From an uncultured Eubacteriales bacterium (lineage in GTDB: Bacteria > Bacillota > Clostridia > Oscillospirales > Oscillospiraceae), in the NCBI GenBank assembly GCA_900556935.1, contig USQL01000091.1, forward strand, positions 1 through 8,622: a stretch of DNA of 8,622 bases, given 5' to 3'. The notes under the pieces were generated by a model. That model was not told where the DNA came from. It made no database searches and saw only the letters and a program-made list of their open reading frames with translations. Below, piece by piece: positions 1-5,527 of this stretch (its first letter is position 1; the number at the start of each line of letters is the position of its first letter). Made by a program: the position numbers and the translations under genes.

Positions 1-49
1 GACCTACTGATTCGTAGTCAGTCACTCTATCCAACTGAGCTACCGGCGC
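1..49 (-). tRNA. tRNA-Arg (anticodon ACG), 3' part cut off by window start
   Basis: Read on the minus strand from 49 down to 1 the sequence gives the acceptor 5' strand GCGCCGG, TA at positions 8-9, a D arm (GCTC, loop with GG, GAGT), a perfect 5-bp anticodon stem ACTGA/TCAGT and a 7-base loop CTACGAA. The anticodon is ACG (plus-strand 13-15), so this is the arginine tRNA for CGN codons, whose A34 is normally deaminated to inosine by TadA. The first D-stem pair is a G-U wobble. The variable loop starts at the window edge; the T arm and the acceptor 3' strand lie outside, so intactness cannot be judged. It has its own promoter just upstream. Confidence 0.95.
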
Positions 50-72
50 ATACGTTCGCTGAACGCTTAGAT

Positions 73-101
73 ATAGTAGCACAGAGGATTTCATTTGTCA
101 A
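73..101 (-). promoter_or_regulatory. Sigma-A promoter of the tRNA-Arg gene
   Basis: On the minus strand a perfect -35 box TTGACA (96-101) is followed after exactly 17 bases by TACTAT (73-78, five of six consensus bases). Transcription would start near 66, about 17 bases before the mature tRNA 5' end. That is a normal short leader for RNase P processing. Confidence 0.8.
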
Positions 102-125
102 GCATTTTTTGGCAAAAGTCTGGAA

Positions 126-1604
126 TTATTTTTTCCTTTGGCAAATCAGTACCAGTGCCGTTCCGCTTCCCAGGAGGACCAGCAGGAACAGGGCCACGGT
201 CCACTTGGGCGGGGTTTGCGCCCCGGGCGCGTCCGGGGGCTGGGTGGTTGTGGGGTCGGTGGTGGGTGCGGTCTGCTGCTGGCGGGCGAGGGCTTCGGCG
301 GCAAGACGTTCCTCCTCCAGGCGTTTGCGCTCCTCTTCCAGGCGTTTTTGCTCCTCCGCCTGGGCCTCCTGCTGGGCATAGTTTGTAAGGTTTTCAAAGA
401 AATCCTGTTTTTCCACATCCGGGCCCACGGTGGAGCGGTAGAGTCCAAAAAGGCAGGGGCTATACTTGGGGATATCCGCCGCCCGGTCCACGCCGCTCAT
501 GTACCAGGCGAAATCCTGATACTGGCTTTCGTGGCAGGGAAAGCCCTTTTCCTTGGTAACCTGGAAGGCGGTCATCCCGCCGAAACGCTCCAAAGGCCTG
601 TCCCAATCCATGGTAATCTGATTTTCCTCGTACAGGTGGAGATAGAGCTTGGGGGTCTCCCAAACGCCCCAGCTCTCGGCGGACTCCGGGAACTGTTCCT
701 CATCCCCGGCAATCGCCACCGCCTGGGTCAGAAGGTCCGCGTAGAGCATATGGGCCCCGTGGCCGTATTCGCCGTTCAGGTCGTGGCCCACCGCCACCAG
801 GGGGCAAAACCTGCGCAGATTCTCCACAACATATCCCAGAAGTTCTTCCTGCGGCACGCCCATATACTGATAGAGACTGATGGAATCCTTTTCACTCCGG
901 GAGTAGTAGTCAGCGAAGGAGCCGAACACCGGATAGTTCCGCACCCCCACCGCCCACAGGCCGTTCAGGGCCTCGTGGCAGCGCAGATTGGGATTTTCCG
1001 AAAGATTTCTGTGGTTGGTCAGGTAAACCACCTGAACCCGGTATTGAAGCTCCCCGGCATAGTAGGGCAGAATCCCCGCGAAAAACAGCTGCTCGTCGTC
1101 GGCATGGGTGGAAAAGAGCACCAAATCCGCCCCGTTCTCCACAGGGGCGGACCAGGTCTGCACCCAGTCCGGCACCTGACCCCGGGTGAACATGCTGATT
1201 TCCAGCAGCGGTGCGGGGCCATTGTCAAAGGAGAAGGTGACCTTTTGGGGACAAACGCCAAAGAGGCTTTCCAAATCCAGATAGGTATGGAGAAAATTCT
1301 CCTGCCCCACGGTTTTCGTCTCACCGGAGGCCTGGTCCGTCACCGTAAAGGGGCCATACTCCGTATCAAAAATCAGGTAGGCAGAGCCAAAGCCCTCCGG
1401 GTATTCCAGGGTCAGGCTGGCGTTTTCCCCGGACTTGTGGCCGGAGGTTCGGTTGCCGTCAAAAAGGCTCCCAACCCTTCCAAAGCCCTGGCTTTCCGTC
1501 ACCAAATTCACGCTGCTCACGTCCCGGGCCTCCTCCGCCCAGGAGCACACCGTCAGGCAGGCAAGCAGGGCCAGGGCGGTGATGATTTTCAACAGAATCT
1601 TCAT
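126..1604 (-). CDS. Secreted, membrane-anchored PIG-L/LmbE-family deacetylase with discoidin-like N-terminal domain
   Basis: Protein of 492 residues. Residues 1-22 form a signal peptide (MKILLK, then a hydrophobic core to about Ala23). Residues 30-140 look like a beta-sandwich, F5/8-type-C-like carbohydrate-binding domain (SLFDGNRTSG, SLTLEYPE); this is a fold guess. Residues 158-300 are the PIG-L catalytic domain: THADDE at 166-171 matches the family HPDDE motif with Pro replaced by Ala, and GHDLNGEYGHGAH at 273-285 matches the second motif. By analogy with MshB, zinc ligands would be His167, Asp170 and His285, with His282 catalytic. Residues 405-444 are a charged EEERKRLEEE-type coiled coil, followed by a Pro/Thr-rich linker (445-466), one membrane helix (468-487) and a QRKK tail. 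The enzyme therefore probably sits outside the cell, tethered by its C-terminus. The family removes N-acetyl groups from amino sugars or their conjugates; the substrate is unknown. The start at 1604 is fixed by the signal peptide and AGGAG seven bases upstream. No terminator is visible before the tRNA promoter. Confidence 0.88.
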   Translation of the reverse strand: MKILLKIITALALLACLTVCSWAEEARDVSSVNLVTESQGFGRVGSLFDGNRTSGHKSGENASLTLEYPEGFGSAYLIFDTEYGPFTVTDQASGETKTVGQENFLHTYLDLESLFGVCPQKVTFSFDNGPAPLLEISMFTRGQVPDWVQTWSAPVENGADLVLFSTHADDEQLFFAGILPYYAGELQYRVQVVYLTNHRNLSENPNLRCHEALNGLWAVGVRNYPVFGSFADYYSRSEKDSISLYQYMGVPQEELLGYVVENLRRFCPLVAVGHDLNGEYGHGAHMLYADLLTQAVAIAGDEEQFPESAESWGVWETPKLYLHLYEENQITMDWDRPLERFGGMTAFQVTKEKGFPCHESQYQDFAWYMSGVDRAADIPKYSPCLFGLYRSTVGPDVEKQDFFENLTNYAQQEAQAEEQKRLEEERKRLEEERLAAEALARQQQTAPTTDPTTTQPPDAPGAQTPPKWTVALFLLVLLGSGTALVLICQRKK

Positions 1605-1611
1605 GTCTTGT

Positions 1612-1616
1612 CTCCT
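1612..1616 (-). promoter_or_regulatory. Ribosome binding site that fixes the PIG-L start
   Basis: AGGAG on the minus strand, seven bases before the ATG at 1604. The open frame continues upstream to about 1787, but the upstream part carries the promoter, and the residues after 1604 form a clear signal peptide. This supports 1604 as the true start. Confidence 0.8.
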
Positions 1617-1625
1617 CTTTCTCCG

Positions 1626-1648
1626 CTGCCCGGCGGCACGCCGGGCAG
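1626..1648 (-). other. Perfect GC-rich hairpin in the 5' leader of the PIG-L gene
   Basis: A 10-bp perfect inverted repeat (CTGCCCGGCG at 1626-1635 and CGCCGGGCAG at 1639-1648) with a 3-base loop lies between the predicted transcription start (about 1659) and the Shine-Dalgarno site. It would occupy roughly nucleotides 11-34 of a leader of about 55 nt and end some ten bases before the SD. No U-run follows on either strand, so it is not an intrinsic terminator. It may stabilise the mRNA 5' end or affect translation. Confidence 0.6.
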
Positions 1649-1665
1649 GAATCATCCTTGATGGC

Positions 1666-1695
1666 ATTATACCATGTCTTCTCCCGCATTGTAAA
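1666..1695 (-). promoter_or_regulatory. Extended -10 sigma-A promoter of the PIG-L gene
   Basis: On the minus strand, TTTACA (1690-1695, five of six consensus bases) is followed after 18 bases by a perfect TATAAT (1666-1671). TG lies one base before the -10, making an extended -10 element (TGGTATAAT). The predicted start is near 1659, giving a leader of about 55 nt. Confidence 0.78.
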
Positions 1696-1758
1696 GCCAT
1701 GGACGCTTCACGTCGGTTGCTTGCGTTACAATTCTTGGAACAAATTCCGGAATACGCC

Positions 1759-1783
1759 GTAGGGGCGGCTATCCAGCCGCCCG
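1759..1783 (+). repeat. REP-like palindrome, copy 1
   Basis: The tetranucleotide GTAG (1759-1762) is followed by a perfect 8-bp stem GGGCGGCT/AGCCGCCC (1763-1770, 1775-1782) with loop ATCC, then G. GTAG next to a GC-rich stem-loop is the hallmark of REP sequences moved by RAYT (TnpA-REP) transposases in other bacteria. Copies at 1836-1859 and 5490-5516 share this architecture. Membership in a mobilised REP family is inferred; no RAYT gene is in the window. Confidence 0.72.
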
Positions 1784-1794
1784 TCAATTGACGG
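1781..1794. repeat. 14-bp palindrome abutting REP-like copy 1
   Basis: CCGTCAATTGACGG is a perfect 14-bp palindrome whose first two bases overlap the end of the copy 1 stem. Its core CGTnAATTnACG recurs after the REP-like element at 5490-5516, so it may be part of the repeat unit. A two-fold symmetric protein site is the alternative. Confidence 0.6.
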
Positions 1795-1835
1795 AATTGA
1801 GTGTTTTATACGAACCGCTCACTTTCGATACGTTT

Positions 1836-1859
1836 CGGGCGGCTGATAGCCGCCCCTGC
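1836..1859 (-). repeat. REP-like palindrome, copy 2 (inverted relative to copy 1)
   Basis: Read on the minus strand it is GCAG, then stem GGGCGGCT, loop ATC, stem AGCCGCCC, then G. The stem is identical to copy 1 but the copy lies in the opposite orientation; the head is GCAG instead of GTAG and the loop is one base shorter. The two copies bracket about 50 bases and together resemble a BIME-like double element. As RNA, the whole 1759-1859 segment could also fold into one long hairpin. Confidence 0.7.
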
Positions 1860-1888
1860 TGGCATTCATCGAATTGTAGGCCGTGCAC

Positions 1889-1916
1889 TTGACAAATGGC
1901 GTATGATAAATATAGA
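1889..1916 (+). promoter_or_regulatory. Candidate promoter of the mutY-PHP operon
   Basis: A perfect TTGACA (1889-1894) lies 16 bases before TATAGA (1911-1916, four of six consensus bases). Transcription would start near 1923, leaving only about 14 nt before the ATG at 1937. The -10 is weak and the leader unusually short, so this call is tentative. It lies about 30 bases downstream of REP-like copy 2. Confidence 0.4.
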
Positions 1917-1925
1917 AAGATGGAA

Positions 1926-1929
1926 AGGA
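1926..1929 (+). promoter_or_regulatory. Ribosome binding site that favours the second mutY ATG
   Basis: AGGA (within GGAAAGGAA) ends one base before the ATG at 1931, too close to serve it, but seven bases before the in-frame ATG at 1937, the usual spacing. The start at 1937 is therefore preferred. Confidence 0.6.
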
Positions 1930-1936
1930 AATGCCC

Positions 1937-2986
1937 ATGGAATCCAAAGCTCTTCCCCGGGAGCTTCCGGCGCTGCTGGAGCCCTGGTACGAAGCCAACC
2001 GCCGTATCCTCCCCTGGCGGGAGGACCGGAACCCCTACCACATCTGGGTATCGGAGATTATGCTCCAGCAGACCCGGGTGGAGGCCGTCAAGGGATATTA
2101 TACCCGTTTTTTACAGGCCCTTCCCCAACTTCGGGACCTGGCGGAATGTGACGATGCCCCGCTGCACAAGCTCTGGGAAGGCCTTGGCTACTACAGCCGG
2201 GTGCGGAATCTGAAAAAGGCCGCTCAGGTGGTGATGGACACCTACGGCGGCCACTTCCCCACAAGCTATGAAGACGTGCTGGCCCTGCCCGGCATCGGGC
2301 CCTATACCGCGGGGGCCATCTGCTCCATTGCCTACGATTTGCCCACCCCGGCGGTGGACGGAAACGTCCTGCGGCTGGTTGCCCGGCTTTGGGACGATGC
2401 CACCCCCATTGACACCCCGGAAATGAAAAACCGGGTTACCCAGGCCCTGGCGGAAATCTATCCCGTCCAGGCAGGCCTCTTTACCCAGTCCCTGATGGAG
2501 TTGGGGGCAACCCTGTGCGGCCCCAACCGTCCGCCGGAGTGCGGCAGCTGTCCCTGTCAAAAAATCTGCCTGGGCTGTGCCCATGGGACCGCGGCTGCCC
2601 TTCCCAAAAAGAGCCCCAAGCGGGAGAAGCGACTGGAAGAGAAGACGGTGTTCATTCTGGAATGCGACGGGCGCTATGCCCTGCGCCGCCGCCCGGAACG
2701 GGGGCTTCTGGCAGGGCTGTGGGAATTTCCCAACGTCCCGGGCAAGCAGCCGCCGGAGGCGGCCATATCCCAGCTCACAGCCTGGAATCTCCACCCAAAG
2801 GAGCTGGAACGCAGCGTTTCCAGAAAGCATATCTTCACCCATATCATCTGGGATATGGAGGGCATCTACGCGCAGGTTTCCCGGGAGGCCCCGGAGTTTA
2901 CCTGGATGACCCCAGCGGAAATCGAATCCGGCGCGGCGCTTCCTACGGCGTTCCGCCTGTTCTGGGAGGAAACGGACCATGTTTGA
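1937..2986 (+). CDS. mutY: A/G-specific adenine DNA glycosylase MutY
   Basis: MutY removes adenine mispaired with 8-oxoguanine or guanine in the base-excision (GO) repair pathway. In the 349-residue product, the N-terminal catalytic core carries WREDRNPYHIWVSEIMLQQT (residues 28-46) with the catalytic Glu40; a helix-hairpin-helix LPGIGPYTAGA (117-127) and VDGNV with the catalytic Asp141 follow. A [4Fe-4S] cluster site is seen at Cys194, Cys202, Cys205 and Cys211, spaced C-X7-C-X2-C-X5-C. The first gap is one residue longer than in E. coli; I recall this spacing from clostridial homologues. From about residue 233 a NUDIX-like domain (LLAGLWEFPNV at 257-267) matches the 8-oxoG-recognition domain of MutY. 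Length is normal for the family. The start at 1937 is chosen over 1931 because of SD spacing. The 3' end overlaps the next gene by 8 bases, so the two are probably co-translated. Confidence 0.96.
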   Translation: MESKALPRELPALLEPWYEANRRILPWREDRNPYHIWVSEIMLQQTRVEAVKGYYTRFLQALPQLRDLAECDDAPLHKLWEGLGYYSRVRNLKKAAQVVMDTYGGHFPTSYEDVLALPGIGPYTAGAICSIAYDLPTPAVDGNVLRLVARLWDDATPIDTPEMKNRVTQALAEIYPVQAGLFTQSLMELGATLCGPNRPPECGSCPCQKICLGCAHGTAAALPKKSPKREKRLEEKTVFILECDGRYALRRRPERGLLAGLWEFPNVPGKQPPEAAISQLTAWNLHPKELERSVSRKHIFTHIIWDMEGIYAQVSREAPEFTWMTPAEIESGAALPTAFRLFWEETDHV

Positions 2987-3767
2987 CTATCATATGCACT
3001 CCATCGTCTCCTTCGACGGCCATGACCGGTGCGAAGCCCTGGCCCGGGCCGCGGCGGACAGAGGATTAACAGAAATCTGCTTTACGGACCACGTGGATTT
3101 TGACCCGCTCTCCCCGGTGCAGACCATGGTGTTTGACGTAAACACCTACAACCGGGAATACGACAATCTGGAGGTCCCGGGGCTGAAAATCCGCAAGGGC
3201 ATGGAATTTGGCCTGACCGACGGGAACGAATCCCTGCTTTTGCAGAGGCTCAGCCAGCGGCACTACGATTTTGTGCTGGGAAGCGTCCACTTTGTAAACG
3301 GCCTGGATGTCTATTTTAAGGAGTACTGGGAAGATAAAATTCCCTTTGATGCCCAGCGTCTGTTTCTGGAAACCACCCTGCGGCAGGTGCGGGAGCATCA
3401 GGATTTTGACGTTCTGGCCCATCTGACCTTCCTTATGAAGTCCCCCTACAATCCCGTCCGGGCACCTCTTTCCTACGATGCCCACCGGGAGGTATTGGAC
3501 GAGATTCTTTTGACGCTGGCCCAAAAGGGCAAGGGTCTGGAAATGAACACCAGCGGCGTGGACCGCAGTGTGGGATTTTTGCCCACCATCGACTTTTTCC
3601 GCCGCTTCAAGGAGCTGGGCGGCGAGATTGTCACCGTTGGCTCGGATGCCCACCGCTCTGAGCGGGTCGGGCAATACTGCCCGGAGGCGGCCAAAATGCT
3701 TGGCGAAATTTACGGCTATGTCTGCACCTTCCAGGACCGCAAGCCCATCTTCCACAAAATTGGCTGA
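2979..3767 (+). CDS. PHP-domain phosphoesterase, histidinol-phosphatase (HisJ/HisK) family
   Basis: The 262-residue product has the full metal-binding set of the PHP superfamily: DYHMHS (His5, His7), FTDH (Asp37, His38), GMEFG (Glu76), GSVHF (His104), LAHLTF (His148) and GSDAH (Asp223, His225). These residues bind a trinuclear metal centre that hydrolyses phosphomonoesters. Family members dephosphorylate L-histidinol phosphate in histidine synthesis in Firmicutes, and the length fits. No other his gene is in the window, so the substrate is inferred from family only; a different sugar or nucleotide phosphate is possible. It has its own SD (GGGAGGA, 2964-2970, eight bases before the ATG) and overlaps the mutY stop by 8 bases, which points to one transcript. 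No convincing terminator follows before the next promoter at 3843. Confidence 0.88.
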   Translation: MFDYHMHSIVSFDGHDRCEALARAAADRGLTEICFTDHVDFDPLSPVQTMVFDVNTYNREYDNLEVPGLKIRKGMEFGLTDGNESLLLQRLSQRHYDFVLGSVHFVNGLDVYFKEYWEDKIPFDAQRLFLETTLRQVREHQDFDVLAHLTFLMKSPYNPVRAPLSYDAHREVLDEILLTLAQKGKGLEMNTSGVDRSVGFLPTIDFFRRFKELGGEIVTVGSDAHRSERVGQYCPEAAKMLGEIYGYVCTFQDRKPIFHKIG

Positions 3768-3842
3768 GCCCTTCGGCACTTTTCACAAGCTGTCCACCGT
3801 CTATGTCCGATTGCGCACAGCATACATATTTTGGCAGAATCC

Positions 3843-3871
3843 TTGACATAGGGCTGCTTTTAAACTATACT
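3843..3871 (+). promoter_or_regulatory. Strong sigma-A promoter of the esterase/ATP-grasp/ABC operon
   Basis: Perfect TTGACA (3843-3848), a 17-base spacer, then TATACT (3866-3871, five of six consensus bases). The predicted start is near 3878, giving a leader of about 62 nt. Together with the tRNA promoter it is the best-matching promoter in the window. The surrounding DNA is markedly AT-richer than the genes. A triple TACTA repeat overlaps the -10 and the start site. Confidence 0.83.
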
Positions 3872-3891
3872 AATATACTAGATTACTAGGG
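3868..3891. repeat. Three TACTA repeats at exact 8-bp spacing over the -10/start region
   Basis: TACTA occurs at 3868-3872, 3876-3880 and 3884-3888, a strict period of 8 bases (units TACTAATA, TACTAGAT, TACTAGGG). The first copy overlaps the -10 box and the second covers the predicted start. A tandem operator for a regulator is one reading; low-complexity AT-rich promoter DNA is the other. Confidence 0.5.
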
Positions 3892-3895
3892 AAAT

Positions 3896-3914
3896 AGTCC
3901 GGGTTCTCCGGGCT
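3896..3914 (+). other. Leader hairpin ahead of the first esterase gene
   Basis: AGTCCGG (3896-3902) can pair with CCGGGCT (3908-3914), seven pairs including one G-U, around a 5-base loop GTTCT. The following TCCTTTCC is too poor in U for a good terminator. Just downstream, TTTCC (3918-3922) can pair with GGAAA (3929-3933) and cover part of the AGGAGG ribosome site (3925-3930). The leader could thus modulate translation; this is inference. Confidence 0.35.
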
Positions 3915-3939
3915 TCCTTTCCGCAGGAGGAAACACGCT

Positions 3940-4695
3940 ATGGTGATCAAATGGGACCTGACCATCCCCCAGCTCTCCGGCGACCAGGTGCGCCGGGGCT
4001 ATGTCTATCTGCCGGAAAGCTACGATGAAGATCCGGACCGTCGATACCCCGTCATGTATTTTTTTGACGGACACAACGTATTCTTCGACGAGGATGCCAC
4101 CTTTGGCACCTCCTGGGGCATGAACGACTATATGGAAGAATCCCACAAGGAGCTGATTCTCGTAGGCATCGAGTGCAACCGCGAGGGCAACGGACGTTTG
4201 GAGGAGTACTCCCCCTTCACCTTTGAAAATTCGGAGCTGGGCCGCATCAAGGGCCGGGGCAAACAATATATGCACTGGCTGATCAAGGAGCTGAAGCCCT
4301 ATATTGACGAAACCTATCGCACCCTGCCGGACAGGGAGAACACCCTGATTGCGGGCTCCTCCATGGGCGGGCTTATGGCGCTCTACGCCGTGACCACCTT
4401 TAACCAGGTCTTCCAGCGGGCCGCCTGCCTGAGCCCCAGCCTGTGGGTTTCCCCCGGGAAAATTCTGGAGCTCATCGCCCGGGCCCATACCCGCCGGGAC
4501 ACCTGCATCTACCTGGACTACGGTGCCGGGGAGATGTTCAACCACACCTCCAACGCCGAGGCTCTTTTCTCCACCAGCCATCTTCTGATGACCAAGCGGG
4601 TGAATCTGACCTTCCGCATCGTCCCCGACGGCACCCACTGCGAGGCCAGCTGGGCAAAGCAGGTGCCCATTTTTATGGACTGCCTGGGGGTATAA
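3940..4695 (+). CDS. Esterase-D-like alpha/beta hydrolase (putative esterase family), operon gene 1
   Basis: The cytoplasmic product has 251 residues and no signal peptide. The N-terminal part has beta strands typical of the putative esterase family related to enterochelin and S-formylglutathione esterases (RRGYVYLPESYD, YPVMYFFDGHNVF). The nucleophile elbow is GSSMGG (139-144) with Ser141 as nucleophile; the acid is likely Asp193 or Glu198 in YLDYGAGE, and His233 in DGTHCEASW completes the triad. Length is usual for the family. It should hydrolyse an ester, thioester or small amide; the substrate is unknown and siderophore cleavage is not supported, as no siderophore genes are nearby. The ATG at 3940 follows AGGAGG by nine bases. 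It is the first gene after the strong promoter, and the next, similar-sized hydrolase starts 26 bases after its stop. Confidence 0.85.
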   Translation: MVIKWDLTIPQLSGDQVRRGYVYLPESYDEDPDRRYPVMYFFDGHNVFFDEDATFGTSWGMNDYMEESHKELILVGIECNREGNGRLEEYSPFTFENSELGRIKGRGKQYMHWLIKELKPYIDETYRTLPDRENTLIAGSSMGGLMALYAVTTFNQVFQRAACLSPSLWVSPGKILELIARAHTRRDTCIYLDYGAGEMFNHTSNAEALFSTSHLLMTKRVNLTFRIVPDGTHCEASWAKQVPIFMDCLGV

Positions 4696-4709
4696 AACAG
4701 AGAACAAAC

Positions 4710-4713
4710 GGAG
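4710..4713 (+). promoter_or_regulatory. Ribosome binding site that fixes the start of the second esterase
   Basis: GGAG eight bases before the ATG at 4722. The frame is open upstream to 4443, but that part lies inside the first esterase gene and reads as a Pro/Gly/Arg-rich shadow. Homology to alpha/beta hydrolases begins only after 4722. Confidence 0.7.
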
Positions 4714-4721
4714 TGTATCAT

Positions 4722-5474
4722 ATGGAAGTACGTTATTTTAAGCACTACAGCAGCAATTTGAACCGGGATATGGAGTTCAAGGTCTATGGCTCCTACGGAA
4801 AGCCCGTACTTTTCTTCCCCTGCCAGGGCGGGCGGTTCTTTGACTTTGAGGGAAACAATATGCCCAAGACCTGGTCCCCCTGGATTGAAAATGGCAAGTG
4901 CACCGTCTACTGCGCCGACTCCATCGACAACGAGGCCTGGGCCTCCCTGGGGGCGGACAACCGCTGGCGCATCGAAAACCACGAGCGGTGGTATCACTAC
5001 ATCGTCGATGAGCTGGTGCCCTACATCAAGCATTTAAGCGGAGAGCGCAACGGCTTTGACCAGGGAATCATGACCTTCGGCTGCTCCATGGGGGCCATGC
5101 ACGCGGCCAACCTCTATTACCGCCGCCCGGACCTGTTTGACAGCTGCTTTGCCATCTCCGGCCTGTACGACAACAAGGAGTTCTTTGGGGACTACTGCGA
5201 TGACCTGGTGTACAACAACTGCCCCGTTCTGTACCTGAATAACCTCCCCTGGGACCACCCCTATATGAAGCTGTACAACAGCCAGAAGTCCCTGATTGTG
5301 GTAGGCCAGGGTGCCTGGGAGGATGTGCTTCTGGAATCCACCCGCCGTCTGGACGAGGTCTGCTGCCGCAAGGGCATCCACACCCGGTTTGAGTACTGGG
5401 GGTACGACGTAAACCACGACTGGCCCTGGTGGCACAAGATGGTTGAGACCTACCTTCCCTGGCTGCTGGGATAA
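4722..5474 (+). CDS. Second alpha/beta-hydrolase esterase-family protein, operon gene 2
   Basis: A 250-residue protein without signal peptide. The N-terminus (VYGSYGKPVLFFPCQGGRFF, 21-40) and the nucleophile elbow GCSMGA (120-125, Ser122) place it in the alpha/beta-hydrolase esterase family. GQGAWED (195-201) probably supplies the acidic residue, and DVNHDWPWW (229-237) the catalytic His232. The HDW-x-WW ending differs from the GTHCEASW of the neighbouring esterase, so the two are distant relatives and not a recent duplication, and probably act on different substrates or steps. It is rich in Trp, Tyr and Cys. A 92-base gap with a REP-like hairpin separates it from the ATP-grasp gene. Homologues annotated only as esterase would be expected; the substrate is unknown. 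Confidence 0.83.
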   Translation: MEVRYFKHYSSNLNRDMEFKVYGSYGKPVLFFPCQGGRFFDFEGNNMPKTWSPWIENGKCTVYCADSIDNEAWASLGADNRWRIENHERWYHYIVDELVPYIKHLSGERNGFDQGIMTFGCSMGAMHAANLYYRRPDLFDSCFAISGLYDNKEFFGDYCDDLVYNNCPVLYLNNLPWDHPYMKLYNSQKSLIVVGQGAWEDVLLESTRRLDEVCCRKGIHTRFEYWGYDVNHDWPWWHKMVETYLPWLLG

Positions 5475-5489
5475 GAAGAAAATTTTTTT

Positions 5490-5516
5490 GTAGGGGCCGA
5501 TGCCCACATCGGCCCG
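5490..5516 (+). repeat. REP-like palindrome, copy 3, inside the operon
   Basis: GTAG (5490-5493) is followed by a perfect 9-bp stem GGGCCGATG/CATCGGCCC (5494-5502, 5507-5515) with loop CCCA, then G. The head and the GGGC/GCCC outer stem match copy 1, while the inner stem differs. A T7 run (5483-5489) lies before it, not after, and no T-run follows, so it is not a terminator on the plus strand; on the minus strand it is followed by A-rich RNA. It splits the operon between genes 2 and 3. Confidence 0.7.
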
Positions 5517-5527
5517 AAAGGTACATA

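Larger units (their letters stand above)
1605..1936. other. Divergent intergenic region between the PIG-L gene and mutY
   Basis: This is the only stretch of more than 300 bases without a gene. It holds, in order: the PIG-L SD, leader hairpin and promoter (to 1695); about 60 bases with no recognised feature except the small palindrome ATTCCGGAAT (1744-1753); the inverted pair of REP-like palindromes (1759-1859) enclosing a 14-bp palindrome; and a weak promoter candidate and SD for mutY. No small gene with a credible ribosome site was found here. Confidence 0.7.

Noticed and set aside
108..145. Paired TTTGGCAAA copies (108-116, 137-145) as a terminator for the PIG-L gene
   Set aside because: They can pair only with a central mismatch and a long loop, and no U-run follows on the minus strand.
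138..1661. Long plus-strand open frame of about 500 codons opposite the PIG-L gene
   Set aside because: The minus-strand protein has a signal peptide, catalytic motifs, SD and promoter. The plus-strand frame has no SD or recognisable domain and arises from GC-rich codon bias.
2111..2980. Minus-strand open frame opposite mutY
   Set aside because: The mutY reading has every catalytic and Fe-S residue; the opposite frame has no domain.
3765..3783. Possible terminator after the PHP gene (GCC-CTTC-GGC then TTTTC)
   Set aside because: Only a 3-bp stem and a short T-run; too weak to call. How the mutY operon ends is not visible.
3940..4695. Enterobactin-type siderophore esterase system
   Set aside because: Family resemblance only. 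The neighbouring transporter is of the polar amino acid type and no siderophore biosynthesis or iron-uptake gene is visible.
4443..4721. N-terminal extension of the second esterase upstream of 4722
   Set aside because: It overlaps most of the end of the first esterase, reads as Pro/Gly/Arg-rich shadow protein, and a good SD and family homology begin at 4722.
5483..5516. Intrinsic terminator between the second esterase and the ATP-grasp gene
   Set aside because: The T7 run precedes the hairpin on the plus strand and no T-run follows it. On the minus strand the hairpin is followed by A-rich RNA. The geometry is wrong for both strands.
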